From: Fen-999 sp035505955
GTDB taxonomy: Bacteria > Pseudomonadota > Gammaproteobacteria > Burkholderiales > Rhodocyclaceae
DNA: 15,364 nucleotides
Direction of reading: 5' to 3'
Assembly: GCA_035505955.1 (NCBI GenBank)
Contig: DATJQH010000035.1
Coordinates: 1 to 15,364, forward strand
Shown: positions 1 to 6,875 of the stretch, piece by piece
Layout of the letters: each line of letters begins with the position of its first letter
Numbering within the stretch: position 1 is the stretch's first letter
Made by a program: the position numbers and the translations under genes
The notes under the pieces: generated by a model
Told to the model about the DNA's origin: nothing
Seen by the model: only the letters and a program-made list of their open reading frames with translations
Databases searched by the model: none

Positions 1-432
1 CAGGACGAAATGACCTCCGGCATCAAGAAGCTGGCCTCGGCGCTCGAAAGCCAGTTCCAGAGCGCGCGCATGAACCGCGCGATGCCCGCCGCCGGCCTCA
101 CCAAGGACGAACTGCAAAACCGGCTCGACCAGATCGGCAGCACCGACAGCAATCGCGCGGCGCTGCTCTCGAAGATCATCGCCAACTTCAGCGTTGCCGA
201 CACCAACGGCGACGGCAGGGTGAGCTTCCAGGAAGCGATCGCCTACAATCAGTCGACTTCGTCTTCGACCGCCGTGCCGGCGACGACGTCGGCGAGCTCG
301 GGCACTTCAACTGACAGCGGCACCACGTCGACCAGCGACGCGCAACTGATGCTGCAGGTCATGAAGCTCGCCCAGGCCTACGGCATCGTCGGCCACCACC
401 AACGGTCTTCCACCGTCTCGGCCGCGGCCTGA
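1..432 (+). CDS. EF-hand domain protein, probably 5' truncated
   Basis: The frame is open to the first base of the window (Gln-Asp-Glu precede the first Met at base 10), so the gene probably starts upstream; a start at base 10 cannot be excluded. One canonical 12-residue EF-hand calcium loop, DTNGDGRVSFQE, is encoded at about 199-234, with acidic or oxygen ligands at positions 1, 3, 5, 9 and 12. The earlier segment LTKDELQNRL resembles the helix of a second, degenerate EF-hand. After the loop comes a Ser/Thr/Ala-rich low-complexity tail (about residues 80-110) and a short C-terminal helix. Calcium binding is inferred from the motif; the cellular role is unknown. No signal peptide can be judged because the N-terminus may be missing. 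The gene ends just before an intrinsic terminator and is convergent with the STY0301-family gene. Confidence 0.8.
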   Translation, partial: QDEMTSGIKKLASALESQFQSARMNRAMPAAGLTKDELQNRLDQIGSTDSNRAALLSKIIANFSVADTNGDGRVSFQEAIAYNQSTSSSTAVPATTSASSGTSTDSGTTSTSDAQLMLQVMKLAQAYGIVGHHQRSSTVSAAA

Positions 433-468
433 GCGGTTACCTGCTGCATGTGCGGGGTCTCCGTGACG

Positions 469-504
469 CCGCCATTCGCATCGCGCGGATGGCGGTTCTT
501 TTTT
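469..504 (+). terminator. Intrinsic terminator of the EF-hand gene
   Basis: A 7-bp perfect stem, CCGCCAT (469-475) with ATGGCGG (489-495), has a 13-base loop and is followed by TTCTTTTTT (496-504). This is a standard rho-independent signal 37 bases after the EF-hand stop codon. Confidence 0.75.
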
Positions 505-526
505 GCGCGCACTGCGCCAGGCAAAA

Positions 527-550
527 GTCAGCCCCCGTGGTACGCCGTGC
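527..550 (+). repeat. REP-like element, copy A
   Basis: This 24-base element begins GTCAGCCCCCGTGGTACGCC, ends GTGC and is preceded by AAAA. It lies between the terminator of the EF-hand gene and the 3' end of the convergent STY0301-family gene. It differs by one base from copy B (4567-4590, minus) and copy D (14697-14720), and by two from copy C (6841-6864). Occurrence only between genes, with near-identical sequence, fits a REP-type repeat; the family name is unknown to me. Confidence 0.75.
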
Positions 551-583
551 GCAACGCGCGGCCGGCTCGTACTTGGGCCGCGT

Positions 584-1066
584 TCATCGCTCGCACCAGA
601 CCTTGCGTACGGTGAGCCCCGCAGCGTTGTCGAAGCGCGCGAAGCAGCTCCGGATGCCGGCCGGCAGTTGCCGGGACAGCAGCACTGTCGTCTGCCGATA
701 GGTGCAGGCGAACCAGATCGTCTCCGACCTGGTGAAGTCCCAGCGTGCATCCCATACGTTCCCCGTCGCCTCGCTCTCGTTGTCGGGGACGAGCGAGGCG
801 CCGTCCTCGGGCTGGCCCTCGAAGAACATGACCGAGTCGAGGGGGTGTTCGCTCGTGTGCGCGGTTTTCCCGGCGGCTGCGAACGAGTAATCCACCGACG
901 GGCGCCATTCCGGCACCGGCGCGGCCAGCGTCTGCGCCGTCGTGATGCGCGGTGGGCATCGATACGCGACGACGCTTTCCTCGGCCACGGCGGAGGCGGC
1001 CGCGAGCGCGGCGGCGGGCCAGAGAAGTGTTGCGATCAGGAGGCGGGGATTGGCACGGATTGACAC
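584..1066 (-). CDS. STY0301-family exported protein
   Basis: Small secreted protein of unknown function. The N-terminus VSIRANPRLLIATLLWPAAA is a typical Sec signal peptide, with likely cleavage in the Ala-rich segment before EESVV, so I prefer the GTG start at 1066. The same frame runs back to an ATG at 1177, but that extension is Arg/Ser/Thr-rich and looks non-coding. The mature protein of about 130 residues has four Cys (VAYRCPP, WFACTY, IRSCFA, KVWCE) that could form two disulfides. The pattern Cys-Pro-Pro near the N-terminus, then VMFFEGQPEDGASLVPD, W..W.F, W.AC.Y..T and C....D is what I recall of the STY0301 family. No Shine-Dalgarno sequence stands out. It is convergent with the EF-hand gene and divergent from the propeller lipoprotein gene, so probably monocistronic. 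Confidence 0.75.
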   Translation of the reverse strand: MSIRANPRLLIATLLWPAAALAAASAVAEESVVAYRCPPRITTAQTLAAPVPEWRPSVDYSFAAAGKTAHTSEHPLDSVMFFEGQPEDGASLVPDNESEATGNVWDARWDFTRSETIWFACTYRQTTVLLSRQLPAGIRSCFARFDNAAGLTVRKVWCER

Positions 1067-1264
1067 GATGGGCGCCCGGGTTCTTCGATGTGTCGGAGAT
1101 TCTGACGCCAAATCCGTTGCGCGGCAATTCCGCCGGGTCGATGGACGGCGAATCCGCGCTGATGAATGGACATGCAACGCAGCCGGATCTGACTATGCTG
1201 ATGACAATGGCCGGCCCGATGCAGCGGCCGGCTGCTGCCGACAATCGACTCAGGGGGTGAAGCG

Positions 1265-3184
1265 ATGAAACGGTTCAACACTCTCCTTGCCATCATGGCG
1301 TTGGCATTGATCGGCGGTTGCGGGGGCGGCGGTTCCGGAGGAGGCGCCACGCAGGGCGGCGCCACGTCGCTCTCCGGCGTGGCGGCTTCGGGTGCGGCGA
1401 TCTCGGGGCAGATATTCCTGAAGGATGCCGCGGGGCACGAACGCGAGGTCGACACGACCGACGGCCGCTTCACGTTCCCGCTGGCCGGGCTGACCGCGCC
1501 GTTCATGCTGAAGGCGCTGTGGACGGTCAACAATCAGGTGCAGACGCTCTATTCGTTTGCGACTGCCGGCGGCACGGCCAACATCACGCCCCTGACGCAG
1601 GTCGTCGTGATGGCAGCCGCGAAGACTGTCGCGCTCGACGCGGTGTATGGCGGCACGGCTTCCGACTTTGCCACGGTGGCGGCGGCGCTGCCTGCCGCCG
1701 TTGCCGATGTCCAGGGTTCCCTCAATCCCCTGCTGGCGGCGTTTTCGCTGGCCAGTGCCGATCCGATCACGACCGCGTTCGCGCCGGATCACACGGGCAT
1801 GGATGCCCTGCTCGACGGCATCACCGTCAGCAGCACGGGCACGGACGTGGTGGTGACCGATTCGCTCACCGGCTCGCTGATCCTGCAGGCGCCGGTGGCC
1901 AGCGTGGCAAGCGGCATGACGGCGGCCGGCTGGTCGGCGCAGGACGCCGACGTGGCCTACGACCCCGACGTGGCCGTCAGCAGCGCCGGCGTCGGCCTGA
2001 TCGCCTGGTCCGAAAAGGTGGGCGGCAACTACGTGATACGAACCCGCTTCCTCGACAATGGTGACACGGCACCCGTCACGGTGAACGTGAGCACGGCCGG
2101 CGATGCCAGCGACCCGAAGGTCGCGTTCGATGGCTCGGGCAATGCCCTGCTGGTGTGGATGCAGTACCAGAACGCGCGTGCAACGATCTGGGGCAGCCGC
2201 TATGCGGCCTCGACCAGGAACTGGTCCACGCCTGTCCAGATCTCGGCGCAGAACCCGGCGGCCGACGTGCGTCCACCGGTCCTGGCGGTCGACAATGCCG
2301 GAGATGCCGTGGTCACGTGGATCCAGGGCGACGGCCGGGTCAACCATTTCGACGCATGGGCCGCCTTCTTCGCCGCGAGCGGCGGCCAGATGCAGTGGTC
2401 GGCGCCGGTGCTGATCAGCGACGGCGTCAACAGCGTGCGCGATTCCCGCGTCGCCTTGAATGCGACAGGGCAGGGCCTGCTGGTATGGCAGCTTGAGCAG
2501 GACGACGGCTCGACCTCGAACGGGCCGGCCGACATCTGGGGGCGCACCGTCACGGCGGCCGGCGTGCTGGGTACGCCGACGCGCTTGAACGCGATCACGT
2601 CCACCAACACCTTCTGGGTCGATGCCTACGATGCGGTGGCCGTCGACGCCAACGGCAACGGGATGGTCCTCTTCGTGCAGAACGGATCCTCGCTCGTGTC
2701 GGCAGTGCATGCGGCGATGTTTACCGGCGGGCATTGGCAGACTTCGGCACCGATCGCGACCAGCCTCACTTCCGGATTCCGCTTCCCGCAGGTCGCCTTC
2801 GACGGGCTCGGCAATGCCTTCGCCGTCTGGCAGGAGCAGCCGCTGATCGGCGGTGCCGTCGGCAGTGCCAGCCGCTACGTCGCCGGTGTCGGCTGGGATG
2901 CCTCGCCGCACGTGTTTGCCGACAACTCCGCCGGCAACGTCTTTGATCCGCGCCTGGCGCTCGACGCCGCCGGCAATGCCAGCATCATCTGGTACCAGTG
3001 GCAGCAGACGCCGACGAACGTCGTCACGGTCGACAGCATCCGCTACCTGGCCGACACGGGCTGGGGTGCCCGCACGCTGGTCAGCCCGACGAGCATGGAT
3101 GGCGCCATGGCCTTCCCGGTGCCGCGCGTTGCGGCCAATGCAGCCGGCAAGACGCTTGCCGTCTGGGGCATCTTCACCAACTGA
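1265..3184 (+). CDS. Large lipoprotein with predicted seven-bladed propeller
   Basis: A 639-residue protein. Residues 1-19 are a lipoprotein signal (lipobox IGGC, Cys19) followed by a Gly-rich stretch, so membrane anchoring is expected. Residues about 35-110 resemble a carboxypeptidase-regulatory-like beta-sandwich (SGAAISGQIFLKDAAG, then TDGRFTFPLAG). From about residue 233 to the C-terminus a degenerate unit of 50-60 residues recurs with core V-A-(V/F/L)-D-x-x-G-N-A-x-x-x-W. Cores begin near residues 233, 283, 336, 393, 455, 507 and 560, and a last half-unit lies at about 618. Seven full units plus one closing half-unit suggest a seven-bladed beta-propeller with velcro closure. The start is well supported: AGGGGGTGA at 1252-1260 lies 4 bases from the ATG. 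The function is unknown; propellers of this sort usually bind proteins or glycans at the surface. No catalytic motif was seen. Confidence 0.85.
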   Translation: MKRFNTLLAIMALALIGGCGGGGSGGGATQGGATSLSGVAASGAAISGQIFLKDAAGHEREVDTTDGRFTFPLAGLTAPFMLKALWTVNNQVQTLYSFATAGGTANITPLTQVVVMAAAKTVALDAVYGGTASDFATVAAALPAAVADVQGSLNPLLAAFSLASADPITTAFAPDHTGMDALLDGITVSSTGTDVVVTDSLTGSLILQAPVASVASGMTAAGWSAQDADVAYDPDVAVSSAGVGLIAWSEKVGGNYVIRTRFLDNGDTAPVTVNVSTAGDASDPKVAFDGSGNALLVWMQYQNARATIWGSRYAASTRNWSTPVQISAQNPAADVRPPVLAVDNAGDAVVTWIQGDGRVNHFDAWAAFFAASGGQMQWSAPVLISDGVNSVRDSRVALNATGQGLLVWQLEQDDGSTSNGPADIWGRTVTAAGVLGTPTRLNAITSTNTFWVDAYDAVAVDANGNGMVLFVQNGSSLVSAVHAAMFTGGHWQTSAPIATSLTSGFRFPQVAFDGLGNAFAVWQEQPLIGGAVGSASRYVAGVGWDASPHVFADNSAGNVFDPRLALDAAGNASIIWYQWQQTPTNVVTVDSIRYLADTGWGARTLVSPTSMDGAMAFPVPRVAANAAGKTLAVWGIFTN

Positions 3185-3189
3185 ATTCT

Positions 3190-3233
3190 GACTTCGCCAT
3201 CGGCGCGCCGTTTCAGCGCGGGCTGGCGAAGTC
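3190..3233. other. Inverted repeat at the junction of two convergent genes
   Basis: GACTTCGCCA (3190-3199) and TGGCGAAGTC (3224-3233) are perfect 10-base inverted arms. A further CGCG/CGCG pair lies inside the 24-base loop. The structure begins 6 bases after the stop of the propeller lipoprotein and runs into the last codons of the CAP-domain gene. No T-tract follows on either strand, so it is not a classic intrinsic terminator. It may cap or protect the mRNA 3' ends of both genes. Confidence 0.5.
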
Positions 3234-3854
3234 CTGCGTCCAGTAGTTGCGGTAGGTGGAAGAGGCGTTCGTCGCGCAGGCGGCGCCGAAGTCCTTGAGC
3301 GCGGCGGTCATGATGTCGACGCAGTGTCCTTCGCTCGCCAGCCAGCCCGTCATCACCGTGGCGATGTCGCTCGGGCCGCCGTAGATGTTCTCGGCCCACG
3401 CGCTGCCGAGATAGCCGGTGGCGGCGATGCGATCGACCGGCGTGCTGCCGTTCAGGCCCGTGTGCGAGAAGTAGTTGTTGTTCGCCATGTCGTGGGAATG
3501 CGCGGCGGCGGCCTGCGCCAGCTGCGCGTTCCAGGCGAGCGCGGGGGCGGCCGCATACCACGTGGTGCCGCAATTGCGCCCCGTGGCGCGCGCGGCATTC
3601 ACGGCGGCCAGCATGGTGGTGCCGAAGTCGGCGATGCCGCAGGCATCTTCCGGCGACACGGTGATGGGCGTGCCGCCGCTGCTCGAAGACGATACGCCGC
3701 TGCTCGATGAGGACGACGAAGTGCTGATGCCCGGCGAGCCGCCGGACGAGGACGTTGTGCCGCTGCCGCCGCCCCCGCCGCCGCAGGCCGCGAGGAGTAG
3801 GATGGCGATGAGAAGGACGCGCGTGGTGCGGTGGTTCAGGAGGGCAGATTTCAT
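3213..3854 (-). CDS. CAP/SCP-domain lipoprotein
   Basis: A 213-residue protein of the CAP (SCP/PR1) superfamily, whose bacterial members are extracytoplasmic and mostly of unknown function. A lipoprotein signal ends at LAAC (Cys24), followed by a Gly run and a Ser/Gly linker with Ser homopolymers (to about residue 65). The CAP domain spans about 75-213. HSHDMANNNYFSHTGLNG carries the first conserved His, SAWAENIYGG the conserved Glu, and GWLASEGHCVDIM the second Glu-His pair. The ending YRNYWTQDFA is typical of the family's last strand. Three Cys in the domain could allow a disulfide. The ATG start gives a good signal peptide, but no Shine-Dalgarno sequence precedes it; a TAGAAT hexamer ends 6 bases upstream (see the promoter entry). 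It is convergent with the propeller lipoprotein gene and divergent from the DsbA-like gene. Confidence 0.88.
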   Translation of the reverse strand: MKSALLNHRTTRVLLIAILLLAACGGGGGGSGTTSSSGGSPGISTSSSSSSSGVSSSSSGGTPITVSPEDACGIADFGTTMLAAVNAARATGRNCGTTWYAAAPALAWNAQLAQAAAAHSHDMANNNYFSHTGLNGSTPVDRIAATGYLGSAWAENIYGGPSDIATVMTGWLASEGHCVDIMTAALKDFGAACATNASSTYRNYWTQDFASPR

Positions 3855-3860
3855 GGGCGC

Positions 3861-3866
3861 ATTCTA
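3861..3866 (-). promoter_or_regulatory. Candidate -10 box for a leaderless CAP-lipoprotein mRNA
   Basis: On the minus strand TAGAAT (5 of 6 bases of the -10 consensus) is followed by GCGCCC and then the ATG at 3854, which would place transcription initiation at or next to the start codon. No good -35 box lies 16-18 bases upstream, so support is limited to the -10 match and the lack of a Shine-Dalgarno sequence. Confidence 0.35.
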
Positions 3867-3925
3867 TTTTGCGTGTGGCACGGGCGGGCGCGTTGCCGTT
3901 GCCCGACAGCGCGGCTGAGCGGACG

Positions 3926-4564
3926 ATGCTTACCATCGAGATTGCATCCGACTTCGTCTGCCCGTGGTGCTTCCTCGGCATTGCGCGCCTGAAGACTGCC
4001 GTGGGGATGATCCGCGCCGAGCGGCCGGATTTCGAGGTTCGGCCGACGTGGCGCGCGTTCTTCCTCAATCCCGATACGCCGCCCGAAGGCGAGCCCTACA
4101 TGCCGTTCCTGGAGCGCAAGTTCGGCGGCCGCGACAGGGTTGAGACCATCTTCGAGCGCGTGCGCGCGGCGGGGCGGCCCTATGGCGTCGAATACGCGTT
4201 CGAGAAGATCGCGCTGCGCGCCAACACGTTCAACGCGCATCGCCTGGCGGCCTGGGCGCAGCGGCAGGGCGACGCGGCGCCGCTGGTCGAGCGCCTGTTC
4301 GTCGGCAACTTCCAGCGCGGCGAGCATCTGGGCGACGTCGCCACGCTGGTGCGCATTGCCGGCGAGTGCGGCCACGATGCCGCGGCAGCCTCCGCCTTTC
4401 TCGCGTCCGACGAGTTGAAGGCCGAGGTGACGGCCGACGCGGCCGACGTCGTGAAGAAGGGCATCAACATGGTGCCGACCTTCATCGTCGGCGGCCGCGA
4501 GATCATCGTCGGCGCCGAGGATCCCGCCATCCTTGCCGCGGGCATCCGCCGCACGCTGGCCTAG
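3926..4564 (+). CDS. DsbA/FrnE-like thiol-disulfide oxidoreductase
   Basis: A 212-residue cytoplasmic-type member of the DsbA-thioredoxin superfamily, close to FrnE. The N-terminal thioredoxin strand leads to the redox motif C12-P-W-C15 in SDFVCPWCFLG. A long helical insertion follows, with EYAFEKIALRANTFNAHRLA as the typical FrnE signature (residues about 90-110). The cis-Pro loop is INMVPTFIVGG near the C-terminus. No signal peptide is present, so it likely acts in the cytosol; the substrate is unknown. The frame extends back to a TTG at 3869, but the family N-terminus begins at the ATG at 3926, preceded by a weak AGCGGA. The stop codon lies 2 bases from repeat copy B and the gene is convergent with the TonB-receptor gene. 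It is divergent from the CAP lipoprotein gene. Confidence 0.9.
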   Translation: MLTIEIASDFVCPWCFLGIARLKTAVGMIRAERPDFEVRPTWRAFFLNPDTPPEGEPYMPFLERKFGGRDRVETIFERVRAAGRPYGVEYAFEKIALRANTFNAHRLAAWAQRQGDAAPLVERLFVGNFQRGEHLGDVATLVRIAGECGHDAAAASAFLASDELKAEVTADAADVVKKGINMVPTFIVGGREIIVGAEDPAILAAGIRRTLA

Positions 4565-4566
4565 CC

Positions 4567-4590
4567 GCACGGCGTACCACCGGGGCTGAC
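4567..4590 (-). repeat. REP-like element, copy B
   Basis: Read on the minus strand it begins GTCAGCCCCGGTGGTACGCC and ends GTGC, one base different from copy A. It fills 24 of the 34 bases between the convergent stop codons of the DsbA-like gene and the TonB-receptor gene. Confidence 0.75.
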
Positions 4591-4598
4591 TCTTCTTC

Positions 4599-6809
4599 TC
4601 AGAAACCGATTTCGAGCCGCGCGGCGAAATTCGGGTAGGTGGTGCGGACGGTTGTCGCGGTCTGGTCGGTGCCGCCGAACAGTTCGCGCGTCGCGGTCTG
4701 GTAATCCTGATGCAGGCAATTGGATACGGAGAAGCGCAGCCGCGTGTCCGGCGCGATCTTCCACAGCGCATAGATATCCACCACGCGCTTCACGCCCTGG
4801 TAGTAGAACTGCGATTCGGTCTGGCGCACCGCGTAGGCGGGCGTCCAGTTCAGGCTGCCGCCGACGGCAAGCGGCAGGCTCGCGAAGCGATAGTCGGCGC
4901 CGACGTTCGCGGTCTGCTTCGGCTGCTGGTCGAGGCGGTTGTCCGGGCCGGGCACCGTACTCACCTTCGACCAGTAGCGGCTGTAGTTCAGGCGCAGGTC
5001 GATCGGCGGCGCGCCGGCCAGCCATTCGTCGAGGCGGAACTTCGCTTCCAGTTCGATGCCCTGGCTGACGGCGTTGCCGAGGTTGCGCGGCATCGACACC
5101 CAGCGCGGCTGCGTGGACCAGTCGACGGTCTGCAGTGCGGTGACATTGCGCACGACGTTGTCGATGTTGCGGTGGAAGACGCTTGCACTCAGGATGCCGC
5201 CGTTGCCGAGATAGTGTTCGAGCGCGAGGTCGAGTCCCCATGCGAGTTCCGGCTTGAGGTCGGGATTGCCGACGGCGTCGGCATCCGTGGGCGTGTTGGT
5301 ACCCGACACCGGATAGTTGGGCGAGATGCCCGGCGTCGAAGTGAGGTCGGACAAGTAGGGCGAGCGGTAGCTGCGCGTGAGCGACATGCGCACCTGGTCG
5401 CGTGCCTCGGGCGTGAAGCGCCAGACGGTGTGCACCAGTGGGCTGACGACGGTGCCGGTGTTGGCGATGGCGCGCCCGCCGGCATCCGCGCCGATGCGGA
5501 TCGTCTCGCCGCGCAGGCCGCCGTAGAGCGCCCATTGCGGCGTCACGTCCCATTCGTCCTGCGCGTAGAGGGCGAGTCGGCGGCTGTTGGCATCCGTGTG
5601 ATCGCCGTAGGCGCCGAGGACGTTGGCCCCGTCCTCGATGATCGTCGGCGCCTCGCGGCGCTGCCGGAACTCGACCTCCCAGCCGGCGGCGATGCGGTGG
5701 TCCTGCTGCCAGCCGCGAGAGAACTTGCCGCTGGTGCCGACGGTCGTGTCGCGTACGTCGGATTCGTTCGAGATCGTGTGGGTCGGTGCGCCGGCGGCGT
5801 CGAACAGGTCGCGCGTCGACGTGCTGTGTCCGGCCCACTGGCCGGCGTTGGCGCGCAGCTCCAGGCGGGCACCGTCCTCCAGCGCCCGGCGCAGTTCGGC
5901 CATGATACGCGCATAGCGGCCGTTGCCCTCGCTGTGTGACTGCGCCGTGGCGTAGGGCGCGGAACCCGCGCCCAGCGCCTGCTCCAATGTCGACGCGCCG
6001 TCGCCGTGGTTACGCATCTGGAAGACAAAGGGCTGCAGGAGCAGCTTGTCGCCGCCGTCGAGATTCCAGTCGAAGCGGCCGCCGAGATGGACGCGATCCG
6101 AAATCGAGGTGCCGGTGTCGCGCTGAGATTGCTGCAGCGTCGGCGCGCCGATCGTGGTGTCGACGGCGGCCGTGCGCGTCGTCGACTCGCTGGTCAGGTC
6201 GCGGTGATTGACGTTGGCGGAGAGGTTGTAGGTCAGCGCGTCCGCGTGGTCGTTGCGCTGCAGGAATACGCCCGGCTGCAGGCGCCCGTCGGTGTCGCCC
6301 AGTTCGAGGCGCGCCTCGCTGTTCGTCTTCTTCATCGCTTCGCGCAAGACGATGTTGATCGTGCCGGCAATGGCGCGCGCGCTCTGCTCGGCCACCGGCG
6401 CGGCGGTGACCTCGATGCGTTCGACCTGGTCCGGCGCGAGATCGTCGAGCGAGAAGCCCGGCGGAATCGGCTCGCCGTTCAGGAGCAGGAGCGTATAGCC
6501 CTTGCCCAGGCCGCGCATGCGCACGTCGCCGCCACGGCCCGGCGTGCCCGAGACGGTGACGCCGGGCAGGCGCTTGAGCACTTCGGTGACCGAGCTGTCG
6601 CCGTGGCGGTCGAGTTCCTCGCGGCCATAGATCGACTTGGCCGCGGTCGAGTAGCGGCGCTCGTCGATTTCCGACAGCGGCTTGGCTTCGATGACGACGC
6701 GGGTCGCGGGATCGGTCGGCTCGGCGGCGTGCGCCAGGCGCATCGCTGCGAGGCAGGCCAGTGCAATGACGCCGGCGATATAACGGGGAGTTCGTGCTGC
6801 CGCGATCAT
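4599..6809 (-). CDS. TonB-dependent outer-membrane receptor
   Basis: A 736-residue precursor. A signal peptide ends at about residue 28 (LAHA before AEPTDP), followed by a TonB-box-like TRVVIEA. The plug domain (about 45-160) includes GREELDRHGDSSVTEVLKRL, LPGVTVSG, GDVRMRGLGKGYTLLLLNGE, and VERIEVTAAP leading to AGTINIVL. The rest is a 22-strand-type beta-barrel with typical segments (YRSPYLSDL, NPDLKPELAW, GIELEAKF) ending in Phe (AARLEIGF), the outer-membrane sorting signal. The length is normal for the family. The ligand cannot be read from the sequence; siderophore, cobalamin or another compound are all possible. It is the last of three minus-strand genes after mesD-like and MFS genes. 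No Shine-Dalgarno sequence precedes the ATG, which sits inside a 16-base near-palindrome (6805-6820, arms ATCATGC and GCATGAT). Confidence 0.93.
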   Translation of the reverse strand: MIAAARTPRYIAGVIALACLAAMRLAHAAEPTDPATRVVIEAKPLSEIDERRYSTAAKSIYGREELDRHGDSSVTEVLKRLPGVTVSGTPGRGGDVRMRGLGKGYTLLLLNGEPIPPGFSLDDLAPDQVERIEVTAAPVAEQSARAIAGTINIVLREAMKKTNSEARLELGDTDGRLQPGVFLQRNDHADALTYNLSANVNHRDLTSESTTRTAAVDTTIGAPTLQQSQRDTGTSISDRVHLGGRFDWNLDGGDKLLLQPFVFQMRNHGDGASTLEQALGAGSAPYATAQSHSEGNGRYARIMAELRRALEDGARLELRANAGQWAGHSTSTRDLFDAAGAPTHTISNESDVRDTTVGTSGKFSRGWQQDHRIAAGWEVEFRQRREAPTIIEDGANVLGAYGDHTDANSRRLALYAQDEWDVTPQWALYGGLRGETIRIGADAGGRAIANTGTVVSPLVHTVWRFTPEARDQVRMSLTRSYRSPYLSDLTSTPGISPNYPVSGTNTPTDADAVGNPDLKPELAWGLDLALEHYLGNGGILSASVFHRNIDNVVRNVTALQTVDWSTQPRWVSMPRNLGNAVSQGIELEAKFRLDEWLAGAPPIDLRLNYSRYWSKVSTVPGPDNRLDQQPKQTANVGADYRFASLPLAVGGSLNWTPAYAVRQTESQFYYQGVKRVVDIYALWKIAPDTRLRFSVSNCLHQDYQTATRELFGGTDQTATTVRTTYPNFAARLEIGF

Positions 6810-6815
6810 GCACGC

Positions 6816-6845
6816 ATGATGCCATGCTGCAGCTGGCAGAGTCAG
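6816..6845 (-). promoter_or_regulatory. Candidate promoter of the TonB-receptor gene, partly built from repeat C
   Basis: On the minus strand CTGACT (6845-6840, matching TGAC of the -35 consensus), an 18-base spacer and CATCAT (6821-6816) lie 6 bases before the ATG. Five of the six -35 bases belong to repeat copy C. The matches are 4 of 6 in each box, so this is a tentative call. If right, the receptor can be transcribed apart from the MFS gene and its mRNA is leaderless or nearly so. Confidence 0.3.
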
Positions 6846-6864
6846 TCCTCGTGGTACGCCGTGC
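6841..6864 (+). repeat. REP-like element, copy C
   Basis: It begins GTCAGTCCTCGTGGTACGCC and ends GTGC, two bases different from copy A. It lies in the 66-base gap between the MFS stop and the TonB-receptor start, both on the minus strand. CTGAC at 6864-6868 mirrors the leading GTCAG. Confidence 0.75.
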
Positions 6865-6875
6865 TGACAGGCAAC

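Noticed and set aside
1250..2911. Open frame of 553 codons on the minus strand over the propeller lipoprotein gene
   Set aside because: It is Arg/Gly/His-rich with no signal peptide or motif, whereas the plus-strand frame has a Shine-Dalgarno sequence, a lipobox and repeated units.
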